Below, piece after piece: positions 28,308-37,184 of a DNA stretch of 64,000 nt; position 1 is the first letter of the stretch; each line of letters opens with the position of its first letter. The notes below the pieces were generated by a model. That model saw only the letters and a list, made by a program, of their open reading frames with translations, searched no databases and was not told the origin of the DNA. Origin of the DNA: Alphaproteobacteria bacterium (GTDB lineage: Bacteria; Pseudomonadota; Alphaproteobacteria; Reyranellales; Reyranellaceae); the NCBI GenBank assembly GCA_019635875.1, contig JAHBYP010000015.1:1-64000 (forward strand), written 5' to 3'. Position numbers and translations under genes: made by a program.

Positions 28308-28420
28308 GGTGAACCTCAGCCGGAGCATACTTTGGCAATGATTGTTATCAGTCTGGCTCGGGAAGGGCAATGACAACGGCGGTAGCGACGCTCAAACGGC
28401 GGCTCATTCGATGCACCTAT

Positions 28421-28828
28421 TTACTGCCGCACAAACCACTCCACCCGACGATGCTGTGGCTCGCCGACGCATTCACTGAGTTGGATCATCGGCAATCGGT
28501 CCCGCTGGTCTCGGATCACAACCGCGGAAAGTGGAACACTCAACTCCCTGAGATATCCATACACCGCCAGTGCGCGACGCTCGCCGAGCCCCGTTGTCAC
28601 CTTTTCCTCAGCGCAGTCGGTGTGACCGATGATCACTAGATCCCGAAACGTGCAGGTCTTCGGGCACCAACGCTTGAAGGCAGCTGAAACGGTGCGCTTC
28701 GATTCATGCGTCAGCTCGTATGATCCAGACGCAAAAAAGACCGAATTGACCCAAGACTCTGCTAGCGCGTCTCCCGCCAGCAGTAGGAGAATCGGACCTA
28801 CCGAGATCAGGCGGGGGAATCCGCGCAC
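28421..28828 (-). CDS. Exported OmpA-domain protein (minimal, 135 residues)
   Basis: Starts at GTG 28828, with AGGAG seven bases upstream; the ORF could extend to a GTG at 28858 but lacks a binding site there. Residues 1-23 form a signal peptide (LISVGPILLLLAGDALA). The rest is one OmpA/MotB C-terminal peptidoglycan-binding domain: VFFASGSYELTHES, IIGHTDCAEE and LGERRALAVYGYL, the usual Asp and Arg that bind diaminopimelate. There is no lipobox cysteine and no beta-barrel, so it would be a free periplasmic protein. Two extra Cys (CPKTC) may form a disulfide. The gene begins 10 bases after the D-hydantoinase stop. Confidence 0.75.
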   Translation of the reverse strand: MRGFPRLISVGPILLLLAGDALAESWVNSVFFASGSYELTHESKRTVSAAFKRWCPKTCTFRDLVIIGHTDCAEEKVTTGLGERRALAVYGYLRELSVPLSAVVIRDQRDRLPMIQLSECVGEPQHRRVEWFVRQ

Positions 28829-28838
28829 ATCAATGCTC

Positions 28839-30305
28839 CTAAAACAACGGTCGCGCACCGAAGCTCGCCATCTTCGTCATCTCAGGCGCCGCACGGCCGA
28901 GCGGGCGCGAGGCGTCGGGGGTGACGCATTTGAGGAACTGGCCGCTGCCCTTCTCGGCGTTGAGCGTGCCGTTCTCGACCACGACGCGGCCACGGCTGAT
29001 CACGGTGGTCGGCCAGCCGGTGATGCGGCGGCCTTCGTAGGGTGAGTAGCCGACATTGTCGTGCAGGTCGGTCCAGCGCACAGTGACGTCCTTCTGGGCG
29101 TCCCAGATCGCGAGGTCGGCGTCGGAGCCGACGACGATCGTGCCCTTGCGCGGGTAGAGGCCGTAGAGCTTGGCGTGATTGGTCGACGACAGCGCCACGA
29201 ACTGGTGCAGGTCGATGCGGCCCTTCTGCACGCCCTCGGAGAACAGCAGCGGCAGGCGCAGCTCGAGGCCGGGCACCCCGTTGGCCATCTCCTTGAACGT
29301 GGTCTTCAGCCCCTTGGGGATCTTGCCGCCCTCGTTGAACTGATAGGGCGCGTGGTCGGAGGAGAAGACGTCGAAGGTGCCGTCTTTCAGCGCCGCCCAC
29401 ACCGCCTCCTGGGCCGCCTGATCGCGCGGCGGCGGGCTGCAGCACCACATCGCGCCCTGGACGTCGGGCTTGTCGAGATCGTCGGCGGTGAGCGCGATGT
29501 ATTGCGGGCAGGTCTCGGCGAAGATCTTCAGGCCCCTGGCGCGCGCCTGGCGCACCGTCTCGATCGCCTCGATCTCCGACATGTGCACGATCAGCATCGG
29601 CGCGTCGACCAGGCGGGCGAGCGAGATCGCGCGGTTGGTCGCCTCGGCCTCAGCGATTCGGGCATGGGCGATGGCGTGGTACCTGGGCGCGACGTGGCCC
29701 TGCTCGACCAGGTGATGCGCCAGCCACTGGATCATGTCGTGGTTCTCGGCGTGCACCATCACCAGCGCGCCTTCCCTGCGCGCCAGGGCGAGGATGTCGA
29801 GCAGCTGGTAGTCGCTGACCTTCAGCGCGTCGTAGGTCATGTAGATCTTGAACGAGGTGTAGCCGTCCTTGATCAGTGCCGGCAGCTCCTGGCCCATCAC
29901 CTGCGGCGAGGGATCGGAGATGATCAGGTGAAATGCGTAATCGATCAGCGCCTTGGGCGTGGCCTCCTCGTGATAGTCCTGCACCACCTTGCGCAGCGAC
30001 ATGCCGCGATGCTGCGCGGCGAAGGGAATGATCGTCGTCGTACCGCCGAACACGGCGGAGCGCGTGCCGGTGTAGAAATCGTCGGCGCACATGATGCCCA
30101 TGCCCGATTTCTGCGCGACGTGCACATGGCTGTCGACGCCGCCGGGCAGCACGAACTTGCCGCCGGCGTCGATCTCGCGCGCGGCGTCGCCGCTGACCTT
30201 GCCGATGGCGGCGATCACGCCGTCCTTCACGGCGATGTCGCCCTCGGTAACCGCCTCGACGGTGACGATGCGGGCGTTGCGGATGATCAGGTCGTGAGTG
30301 GGCAT
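28839..30305 (-). CDS. hydA: D-hydantoinase / dihydropyrimidinase
   Basis: A 488-residue cyclic amidohydrolase. The binuclear zinc site is visible: His60 and His62 in GGVDSHVHVAQ, carbamylated Lys153 in SFKIYMTYDAL, then MVHAENHDMI, MLIVHMSEIEA and the Asp in VFSSDHAPYQF. It opens hydantoin or dihydropyrimidine rings to N-carbamoyl amino acids in the cytosol. The presence of a D-carbamoylase and a hydantoin racemase gene nearby favours the hydantoin route; dihydropyrimidinase of pyrimidine catabolism is the alternative, but no dihydropyrimidine dehydrogenase or beta-ureidopropionase is in the window. Confidence 0.92.
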   Translation of the reverse strand: MPTHDLIIRNARIVTVEAVTEGDIAVKDGVIAAIGKVSGDAAREIDAGGKFVLPGGVDSHVHVAQKSGMGIMCADDFYTGTRSAVFGGTTTIIPFAAQHRGMSLRKVVQDYHEEATPKALIDYAFHLIISDPSPQVMGQELPALIKDGYTSFKIYMTYDALKVSDYQLLDILALARREGALVMVHAENHDMIQWLAHHLVEQGHVAPRYHAIAHARIAEAEATNRAISLARLVDAPMLIVHMSEIEAIETVRQARARGLKIFAETCPQYIALTADDLDKPDVQGAMWCCSPPPRDQAAQEAVWAALKDGTFDVFSSDHAPYQFNEGGKIPKGLKTTFKEMANGVPGLELRLPLLFSEGVQKGRIDLHQFVALSSTNHAKLYGLYPRKGTIVVGSDADLAIWDAQKDVTVRWTDLHDNVGYSPYEGRRITGWPTTVISRGRVVVENGTLNAEKGSGQFLKCVTPDASRPLGRAAPEMTKMASFGARPLF

Positions 30306-30309
30306 CTGC

Positions 30310-31263
30310 CTACTCCGCCGCCAGCGGTCGCGCCTTGCCGGCCGCGGCGAGACGGCGTTCGAGGCGTGCGATCAGGTTGTCCAGCTCGACCACGTCGGCG
30401 GCGGTCAGCGACGAGCCCGGCGCACGTTGCTTCGCGCTCTTGATTGCACCGCGGCGGCGCAGGACTTCCTTGCGCAGCGCCAAGCCGATGCCCGGCTGCA
30501 CCTCGTGGCGCACGAGCGGCAGGTAGATGTCGAACAGGTCCTCGCCCTCCTCCGCCTTCCCGGCGGCGAACAGCGCATGCACCTGCACCAGCATCTCGGG
30601 CCAGGCGAAGCCGGTCATCGCGCCATCGACGCCGCGGCGCAGCTCCTGCGGATAGTAGATGCCGCCATTGCCGACCAGGATCGACACACGCCGCTGTCCC
30701 TTGGACTCTGCCTCGCGGATGCGGGTGATCTTGTTCAGCGCCGGCGCATCCTCGTGCTTGAGCATCACCAGCTGCGGGAACTCCGCCACCATGCGGTTGA
30801 ACAGCGGCACCGGCAGGAACACGCCGGTGGCCTGCGGGTAGTCCTGGTAGACCACGGGAACGTCGGGGCCGAGCGCCTCGAACACCTGCCTGTAGTAGCC
30901 GTAGAGCGCATCATCGCCCTTCAGCCCCGGCGTCGGCGCCACCATCACGCCGGCGGCGCCGGCCGCCATCACCTCGTGCGACAGGCGGCGCAGCGGATCG
31001 ATCGCGGCGTGGCTGACGCCGACGATCACCTTGCGCCCGCCGGCGCGCGTGATCACGCGCTTGACCACGGAAAGCGACTCGTCGGGCGTCAGCTTGTGCG
31101 CCTCGCCCATCATGCCCAGCAGGGTGAAGCCGTGCACGCCGCAGCCGATATAGAAGTCGGTCAGCGAATCGACGCTGTCGTAGTCGACCGCGCCCGCATC
31201 GGTGAACGGCGTGGCGGCGATGATGAAGACGCCCTTGGCGGTTTCGTCGAGGCGCGCGGACAT
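30310..31263 (-). CDS. Dihydrodipicolinate synthase family protein (second)
   Basis: A 317-residue DHDPS/NAL-family lyase with Schiff-base Lys in LVMLKHEDAPAL and the phosphate/carboxylate loop LLGMMGEAHKLT (the usual TTGE region reads MMGE). The C-terminal ~40 residues form a helical extension rich in Arg/Ala. It is divergent from an AtzA-like amidohydrolase and lies four bases before the D-hydantoinase gene on the same strand, so it is probably cotranscribed with it. Substrate unknown; differs clearly from the copy at 450-1391. Confidence 0.86.
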   Translation of the reverse strand: MSARLDETAKGVFIIAATPFTDAGAVDYDSVDSLTDFYIGCGVHGFTLLGMMGEAHKLTPDESLSVVKRVITRAGGRKVIVGVSHAAIDPLRRLSHEVMAAGAAGVMVAPTPGLKGDDALYGYYRQVFEALGPDVPVVYQDYPQATGVFLPVPLFNRMVAEFPQLVMLKHEDAPALNKITRIREAESKGQRRVSILVGNGGIYYPQELRRGVDGAMTGFAWPEMLVQVHALFAAGKAEEGEDLFDIYLPLVRHEVQPGIGLALRKEVLRRRGAIKSAKQRAPGSSLTAADVVELDNLIARLERRLAAAGKARPLAAE

Positions 31264-31363
31264 CGGATACTCCAGGCGGACAGTCGCGGCCGATCATGCC
31301 ACCCGTGGCGCGGGCCGCCTACGCGTATATCATCGCGCCGACCGCCGATTCCTGGGAGCAGCC

Positions 31364-32833
31364 ATGAGCGACAGCATCACCCTCATCCGCGACCTCGATG
31401 TCGTCGTCGCCTGGGACGAGTCCGAGGGCCGGCATGTCTATCTCCAGCGCGCCGACTTCGTCTTCCGCGGCAACGAGATCGTGCATGTCGGCCCGGGCTA
31501 TGCCGGTGCGACCGACACCACCGTCGAAGGCCGCGGCCTGATGGCCATGCCCGGCCTGATCAACGTGCATACCCATCCGTTCTCGGAGCCCGGCAACAAG
31601 GGCCTCACCGAGGAGGTCGCCAGCGACAAGCTGGGCCAGAGCTCGCTCTACGAGTTCCTGCCGGTCTTCGGCATGGAGGCGGACGCCGCCGGTGCCTCCT
31701 CGCGGGTGGCGATCTCCGAGCTCCTGAAAAGCGGCGTCACCACGGTCACCGACCTGTCGATCGCGCGCGAGGGCTGGATCGACGATCTCGCCTCGACCGG
31801 CATCCGCGCCGTGCTCTGCCCGATGTTCCGCTCGGGCTACTGGTACACGAAGAACGGCCACGTCGTGGACTACGCCTGGGACATCAAGGCGGGCGAAGCA
31901 GCCTTCGCCGCCGCGCTCAAGACCATCGACGCCGCCATGGCCCATCCCAGCGGCCGGCTGTCGGGCATGATGGGCCCCTCGCAGATCGACACCTGCACCG
32001 AGGGCCTGTTCAGGGACGCGCTGGCCGAGGCGCGCCGGCGAAAGATCCCGTTGCAAACCCATGCCGGCCAGGCGGTGGTCGAGTTCAACGAGATGACGCG
32101 GCGCCACGGCCGGACGCCGATCGAATGGCTCGACGACATCGGCGTGCTGTCGCCCGACCTGATCATCGGCCACTGCATCTTCCTCAACGATCACCCGCAG
32201 CTGCACTGGCCGCACAGCGACGACTTCAGGCGGCTCAAGGCGTCGGGCGCGGCGGTGGCGCATTGCCCGACGGTCTTCGCGCGCCGCGGCATCGCGCTCA
32301 ACAGCATGGGCCGCTACATGGAAGCCGGTATCCCGCTGGGCATCGGCACCGACACCTTCCCGCACAACATGCTCGATGAGCTACGGCTGGCCTGCTACCT
32401 CGGCCGCGTGGTGAGCGGCAACTACAAGATGGGCATGACGCGCCATGCCTTCGAGGCGGCCACCGTCGGCGGCGCGAGGATCCTGCGACGGCCCGATCTC
32501 GGCCGCCTACTGCCGGGCTGCAAGGCCGACTTCTCGCTCATCGACATGACCCATCCCTACATGCAGCCGGCGATCGAGCCGGTGCGCAGCCTGATCTTCT
32601 CTGCCGCCGACCGCGCCGTGCGCCACGTCTACATCGACGGCACCCAGGTCGTGCGCGACGGCAGGGTGCTGACCGTCGACGTCGAGTCGATGACCGAGAA
32701 GCTCGTCGCCGGCCAGGCCAGACGCATCGCCACGGTGCCGCAGCGCGACTGGGCGGGGCGCACCGCCGAGCAGCTGGCGCCGCCGGTCTACGGCAAGCGC
32801 GATCGCCTGCCGCAAGCGCGGCCGGTGCACTGA
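31364..32833 (+). CDS. Amidohydrolase (AtzA/TrzA, chlorohydrolase-like) family protein
   Basis: A 489-residue metal-dependent hydrolase. Mononuclear metal site: HTHPFSE, His in LQTHAGQAVVEF, His in IIGHCIFLND and Asp in GIGTDTFPHNM. The family includes cytosine deaminase, S-adenosylhomocysteine deaminase, guanine deaminase and atrazine chlorohydrolase. The ATG at 31364 has GGGAG upstream. It shares a ~100-base divergent control region with the DapA-type gene and is followed by an RraA-like gene. Substrate is likely a heterocyclic amine or ureide (inference). Confidence 0.88.
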   Translation: MSDSITLIRDLDVVVAWDESEGRHVYLQRADFVFRGNEIVHVGPGYAGATDTTVEGRGLMAMPGLINVHTHPFSEPGNKGLTEEVASDKLGQSSLYEFLPVFGMEADAAGASSRVAISELLKSGVTTVTDLSIAREGWIDDLASTGIRAVLCPMFRSGYWYTKNGHVVDYAWDIKAGEAAFAAALKTIDAAMAHPSGRLSGMMGPSQIDTCTEGLFRDALAEARRRKIPLQTHAGQAVVEFNEMTRRHGRTPIEWLDDIGVLSPDLIIGHCIFLNDHPQLHWPHSDDFRRLKASGAAVAHCPTVFARRGIALNSMGRYMEAGIPLGIGTDTFPHNMLDELRLACYLGRVVSGNYKMGMTRHAFEAATVGGARILRRPDLGRLLPGCKADFSLIDMTHPYMQPAIEPVRSLIFSAADRAVRHVYIDGTQVVRDGRVLTVDVESMTEKLVAGQARRIATVPQRDWAGRTAEQLAPPVYGKRDRLPQARPVH

Positions 32834-32897
32834 GCTTGAACCCGGCGCGCATGCGCGACACAGTGCGCGCGTCCTATCGACTCCGAGGAATGTGCCA

Positions 32898-33605
32898 ATG
32901 CCCGCGTTAGACGCCAGAATCCTGAAGACCCTGCAGAAGTTCGACACGCCGACGATCTGCAACGCGCTGGAGATCGTGGCGCCGCAGCGCCGCCTGCACG
33001 GCTACAATGTCGAGCCGCTGCAATGCGTCTATCCCGACCTGCCGCCGATCGTCGGCTACGCGCGCACCGGCACGATCCGCTCCTGCGAGCCCTCGTTCCG
33101 CTCGCCGGCCGAAGACCGCGACATGCGGCTGAAGTGGTACAAGTACGTCGACCAGGGCGGGCCGAAGCCCTCGATCATCGTGCTGCAGGATCTCGACGGC
33201 ATCCGCGCCGGCTACGGCTCGTTCTGGGGCGAGGTCAACAGCCACGTGCATCGCGGCCTGGGCGCGCTGGGCGTCGTCACCAATGGCTGCATCCGCGACG
33301 TGCCGATGAACGCCACCAAGTTCCAGATGCTGGCCGGTTCCATCATGCCGAGCCACGCCTATGTCCATGTCGTCGATGTCGGCGTGCCGGTGACGATCTG
33401 CGGCATGTCGGTGCGCGACGGCGATCTGATGCACGCCGACATGCACGGCGCGGTGATCATCCCGCACGAGGTCGCCGGCAAGATCGCCGGCGCCGTCGAC
33501 CTGCTGACGCGCAAGGAGAAGGTGATCATCGACGCCTCGAAGAAGAAGGGCTTCTCCTTCGCCGTGCTCGAGAAGGCGCTGAAGCAGTCGGCAGACATTC
33601 ATTGA
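32898..33605 (+). CDS. RraA-like family protein (4-hydroxy-4-methyl-2-oxoglutarate aldolase fold)
   Basis: A 235-residue RraA/HMG-aldolase fold protein. The active-site segment is SFWGEVNSHVHRGLGALG followed by VVTNGCIRDV (Arg and Asp that bind substrate and metal), and the late GDLMHADMHGAVIIP. True RNase E inhibitor RraA is ~160 residues; this longer form resembles catabolic aldolase or decarboxylase relatives. ATG at 32898 with GAGGAA seven bases upstream. Runs with the amidohydrolase. Confidence 0.85.
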   Translation: MPALDARILKTLQKFDTPTICNALEIVAPQRRLHGYNVEPLQCVYPDLPPIVGYARTGTIRSCEPSFRSPAEDRDMRLKWYKYVDQGGPKPSIIVLQDLDGIRAGYGSFWGEVNSHVHRGLGALGVVTNGCIRDVPMNATKFQMLAGSIMPSHAYVHVVDVGVPVTICGMSVRDGDLMHADMHGAVIIPHEVAGKIAGAVDLLTRKEKVIIDASKKKGFSFAVLEKALKQSADIH

Positions 33606-33924
33606 TCGTCCGTCTCCCCGCTTGCGGGGAGACGGCGCCGAGCGCTGGCGAGGCGGATGGGGGGCTTCAATCCTCTCATCCGCCTCAAGTTCGTTGGAGC
33701 GCTGTCGGCCCCCTCGCGCGCCGGCGGAGGAGTAGCGTCCGATCGCACTGGGATCGACATCTGTGACCCTGAATATGGGTGGACCGGCGATTGGCGATGG
33801 GGTTAGCATCGCGACGCGAGCGCCGACCAACAGGCGCCGCTTTAGGGCCTTCCATCCGATCGCCAACTGGCGACGGCTCATGAGAACGCCGGTGTCGCCC
33901 GGCCGTCTGGAGGAGGAAACGCAC
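33606..33924. other. Non-coding stretch with a degenerate family C element
   Basis: About 320 bases without a supported gene. The first part (33610-33690) holds a hairpin cgtctccccgcttgcggggagacg followed by the GAGGCGGATGGGGGGCTTC arm known from the family C element at 62760, but the second half is missing. The rest should contain the promoter and leader of the sugar ABC operon; a strong AGGAGGAA lies at 33911-33918. Confidence 0.7.
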
Positions 33925-35265
33925 ATGACCACAAGTAAAGTCACGCGTAGATTCGTCGCCAAGACGGCGGCCGCTTCGAGCGCCCTGATCGCCGCGCCGT
34001 TCGTGCGCGGCGCTTTCGCCGCCGGCAAGCTGTCGATCGGCTTCTGGGACCATTGGGTCCCGGGCGCCAACAAGGGCGCCGAGGCCACCGCCAGGGCCTG
34101 GGCGGAGAAGGAGAAGGTCGATCTCTCGATCGATTTCATCACCTCACAGGGCAACAAGCTCATTTTGACGGCCGCCGCAGAATCGCAGGCCAAGTCAGGC
34201 CACGACATTCTGGCGCTCGGCAGCTGGGATCCGGCGCGCTACGCCGACCAGCTCGTGCCGGTCGATGACATCATGGGACCGCTGGTCAAGGCAAACGGCA
34301 AGGCCAGCGCTATCACGACCTATCTCGGCAATATCGACGGCAAGTGGCGCGCCGTGCCGGCGACGCCCGGCGCCCAGTTCAAGGGCCCCTGCTCGCGCAT
34401 CGACCTGCTGAAGCAGCATGCCGGCATCGACATCCAGGCGATGTATCCCGCGGGCGGGCCGCCCAAGGCGGATGCCTGGACCCTGGATGCCTTCCTCAAG
34501 GCGGCGGGCGCCTGCCACAAGGCCGGCGTTCCCTTCGCCATCGGGTTGGGCACCACGGCCGACTCGGTCGACACCTGCGGCGCGATCTTCCAGAGCTTCG
34601 GCGCCGAAGTGGTCAACGCCAAGGGCGACATCACGGTCAAGTCCGACAAGGTCAAGCAGGCGCTGGAGTACTGGAAGCAGCTCGCCGCCTTCCTGCCGCC
34701 GGATGCGCCGTCCTACGACGACGCCACCAACAACCGCGCCTTCGTCGCCGGCAAGACGGCGCTGATCATGAACCCGCCCAGCGCCTGGGCGGTGGCACGC
34801 CGCGACCAGCCGAAGATCGCCGAGCAGACCTGGCACCACGGCATGGCGGCCGGACCGGCCGGCCGCTATGGGCCATTCACCACGCCGTTCTGGGGCGTCT
34901 GGAACTTCGGCAAGAACCAGTCGGCGGCAAAGAGCCTGCTGACGGCGCTGTCGCAGTCGTCGGCGATCGAGACAATGGTCACGGCCAGTGCCGGCTACGA
35001 CATCCCCGCTTTCGCCAACCTGACGACAATGAAGGTGTGGGCGGAAGAGGGTCCGCCGAAGGGCACGCTCTATCACTACCCGAATCCCTACGACCACCAG
35101 ATCCTGTCGATCGCCGCGGCGCCGGCCCCGCACAAGATCGCCGTGCAGATCTACCGGCACGGCCTGCAGACGCAGATGGTGGTGCGCTACGCCATCAAGG
35201 GCGAAGCGATGGACAGGGTACTCAGCTGGGCCGAAGGCGAGCTCGAGGGCTTCATGCGCAGCTGA
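33925..35265 (+). CDS. Extracellular solute-binding protein of a sugar (CUT1) ABC transporter
   Basis: A 446-residue family 1 solute-binding protein (UgpB/MalE type). It begins with a twin-arginine leader TTSKVTRRFVAKTAA and an Ala-rich cleavage region near residue 32, so it is probably exported folded. Typical segments are SGHDILALGSWDPARYADQLVPVDD and FVAGKTALIMNPPSAW. The AGGAGGAA site at 33911-33918 fixes the start. A 13-bp hairpin follows the gene. Next genes are two permeases and an ATPase. The ligand may be a sugar or polyol. Confidence 0.9.
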   Translation: MTTSKVTRRFVAKTAAASSALIAAPFVRGAFAAGKLSIGFWDHWVPGANKGAEATARAWAEKEKVDLSIDFITSQGNKLILTAAAESQAKSGHDILALGSWDPARYADQLVPVDDIMGPLVKANGKASAITTYLGNIDGKWRAVPATPGAQFKGPCSRIDLLKQHAGIDIQAMYPAGGPPKADAWTLDAFLKAAGACHKAGVPFAIGLGTTADSVDTCGAIFQSFGAEVVNAKGDITVKSDKVKQALEYWKQLAAFLPPDAPSYDDATNNRAFVAGKTALIMNPPSAWAVARRDQPKIAEQTWHHGMAAGPAGRYGPFTTPFWGVWNFGKNQSAAKSLLTALSQSSAIETMVTASAGYDIPAFANLTTMKVWAEEGPPKGTLYHYPNPYDHQILSIAAAPAPHKIAVQIYRHGLQTQMVVRYAIKGEAMDRVLSWAEGELEGFMRS

Positions 35266-35273
35266 CCTGCTGG

Positions 35274-35303
35274 AGAACCGGGGCGCCCCGGCGCCCCGGT
35301 TCT
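35274..35303 (+). terminator. Intercistronic hairpin after the binding-protein gene
   Basis: Perfect 13-bp inverted repeat, agaaccggggcgc against gcgccccggttct, with a 4-base loop, eight bases after the stop of the solute-binding gene and ~30 bases before the first permease. No U-tract follows, so it is more likely an mRNA-stabilising or attenuating hairpin that raises binding-protein output over permease output. Confidence 0.7.
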
Positions 35304-35334
35304 GCCGCACTCACCGATACGCCAGGAGCACCCG

Positions 35335-36264
35335 ATGGCCGATACCGCCCTGAGGGCCGCCGATACCGCGGGCACCGACAAGCGCAGCAGTCTGCATCGG
35401 CTCATGCAGCGCAAGTCGACCATCGCCTTCCTGATGACCCTGCCACTGATTCTGCTGATCCTCATCCTGGTGGCGTATCCGGCAGCCTACGCGATCTATC
35501 TCGCCATGCTCAACAAGGGCATGACCAAGTTCGTCGGCTTCGGGAACTTCGACTTCCTGTTCGGCCGCGAGACCTTCTGGATGGTGGTCTGGCAGTCCTG
35601 CCTGTTCGCCATCTCGGCCGTGATCTTCAAGGCCCTCATCGGCTTCATCGTCGCCCATCTGGTCAACAACGTCCCGGGCAGGAAGCAGCGCAAATGGCGC
35701 GGCATGCTGCTGGTGCCGTGGGTCATCCCGGCGGCGATGAGCACCCTGTCCTGGCTGTGGCTCTTCGATCCCGCCTACAGCGCCTTCAACTGGCTGCTGG
35801 CACCGCTGGGCATCGGCCCGATCCCCTGGCTCGGCGAGACCGCGTGGGCGCGCTTCTGCGTCATCCTGGTCAACGTCTGGATCGGCGCGCCGTTCTTCAT
35901 GATCATGTACCTGGCAGCGCTGAAATCCGTGCCCGAGCAATTGCACGAGGCCGCCGCGATCGATGGCGCCAGCTGGTGGCAGCGCATCTGGTACATCAAC
36001 CTGCCGATGATGCGAAACATCATCGCCATCACGGCGCTGTTCTCGACCATCCTGACATTCGCCAATTTCGACATCGTGCGCGTGCTGACGCGCGGCGATC
36101 CGCTGAACTCGACGCATCTGTTCGCGACCTGGGCATTCAGGCTGGGCATCGAAAGCGGCGACATCCCGCTGGGCGCCGCGGTATCGCTGTTCATGGTTCC
36201 GATTCTCGCCATCGCCGCGACGGTGATCTTGCGCGACATCAACAAGCGCGGGAGTGAGGTCTGA
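35335..36264 (+). CDS. Sugar ABC transporter permease (MalF/UgpA type)
   Basis: A 309-residue permease with six membrane helices and a long cytosolic N-terminus. The EAA loop reads EQLHEAAAIDGASWWQRIWYINLP. CUT1 family. Its stop shares one base with the start of the second permease. It forms the channel with that protein and docks with the ATPase at 37185. Confidence 0.92.
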   Translation: MADTALRAADTAGTDKRSSLHRLMQRKSTIAFLMTLPLILLILILVAYPAAYAIYLAMLNKGMTKFVGFGNFDFLFGRETFWMVVWQSCLFAISAVIFKALIGFIVAHLVNNVPGRKQRKWRGMLLVPWVIPAAMSTLSWLWLFDPAYSAFNWLLAPLGIGPIPWLGETAWARFCVILVNVWIGAPFFMIMYLAALKSVPEQLHEAAAIDGASWWQRIWYINLPMMRNIIAITALFSTILTFANFDIVRVLTRGDPLNSTHLFATWAFRLGIESGDIPLGAAVSLFMVPILAIAATVILRDINKRGSEV

Positions 36265-37178
36265 TGGCCACCGACACCGCGATCGCCACATCGGGGGCGC
36301 CGACGCGCGTCCGCTACGGCAGCATGAGCCGCGACCGGCGCTGGGCGCTGCGCTGGTCGTACTTCTTCCTGATCCTGTTCGCGATCTTCTTCCTCACGCC
36401 CCCGGTCTACATGTTCGTCACCTCGATCAAGACGAGCGCGGAGATGTCGGCCGAGATCAATCCGTGGTGGGTCTACGAGCCGACCCTCTCGAACTACGAA
36501 GCGCTGCTCACCAACAACGAGTTCCTGGGCTTCTTCCGCAACTCGGCGCTGATCGCCATCTGCGTCGTGACCATCACCATGCTGATCAGCGTCGTCGCCG
36601 CCTTCGCGCTCGCGCGCATGAAGTTCTGGGGCTCGGCGACGCTCGCTACCGGGGTGTTCCTCACCTACCTGATCCCCGAGACCCTGCTGTTCATCCCGTT
36701 GTTCAAGATGTTCGCCTGGGTCTACGACCTCACCGGCATCCAGTTGCTCAACAACTGGTGGACGATGATCATCCTCTATCCGACGCTCACCGTGCCGTTC
36801 TGCACCTGGATCATGATCGGCTACTTCGCCTCGATCCCCAAGGAGCTCGACGAGGCGGCCCTGATCGACGGCGCCACATGGTTCCAGACGCTGACCAAGA
36901 TCTTCATCCCGGTGGCATTGCCCGGCATCATCGCGGCGACCATCTTCGCCTTCACCGTGTCGTGGGCGCAGTTTCTCTATCCGCTGGCCTTCACCACGTC
37001 GAACAGCGATCTGGTGCTGCCGGTCGGCATCATCAGCACCCTGATCAAGGGCGACGTCTTCAACTGGGGGCAGATCATGGCCGGCGCCCTGCTCGGCGCC
37101 GCGCCGCCGCTGATCATCTACGCCTTCCTGATGGACTATTACATTGCGGGCCTGACGGCCGGCGCCACGAAGGGTTAG
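36264..37178 (+). CDS. Sugar ABC transporter permease (MalG/UgpE type)
   Basis: A 304-residue permease, six helices, EAA loop KELDEAALIDGATWFQTLTK. The helix-rich stretch ARMKFWGSATLATGVFLTYL and the ending YYIAGLTAGATKG are typical for MalG-type proteins. Starts at the last base of the previous stop; the ATPase gene begins six bases downstream. Confidence 0.92.
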   Translation: MATDTAIATSGAPTRVRYGSMSRDRRWALRWSYFFLILFAIFFLTPPVYMFVTSIKTSAEMSAEINPWWVYEPTLSNYEALLTNNEFLGFFRNSALIAICVVTITMLISVVAAFALARMKFWGSATLATGVFLTYLIPETLLFIPLFKMFAWVYDLTGIQLLNNWWTMIILYPTLTVPFCTWIMIGYFASIPKELDEAALIDGATWFQTLTKIFIPVALPGIIAATIFAFTVSWAQFLYPLAFTTSNSDLVLPVGIISTLIKGDVFNWGQIMAGALLGAAPPLIIYAFLMDYYIAGLTAGATKG

Positions 37179-37184
37179 TCGGCC

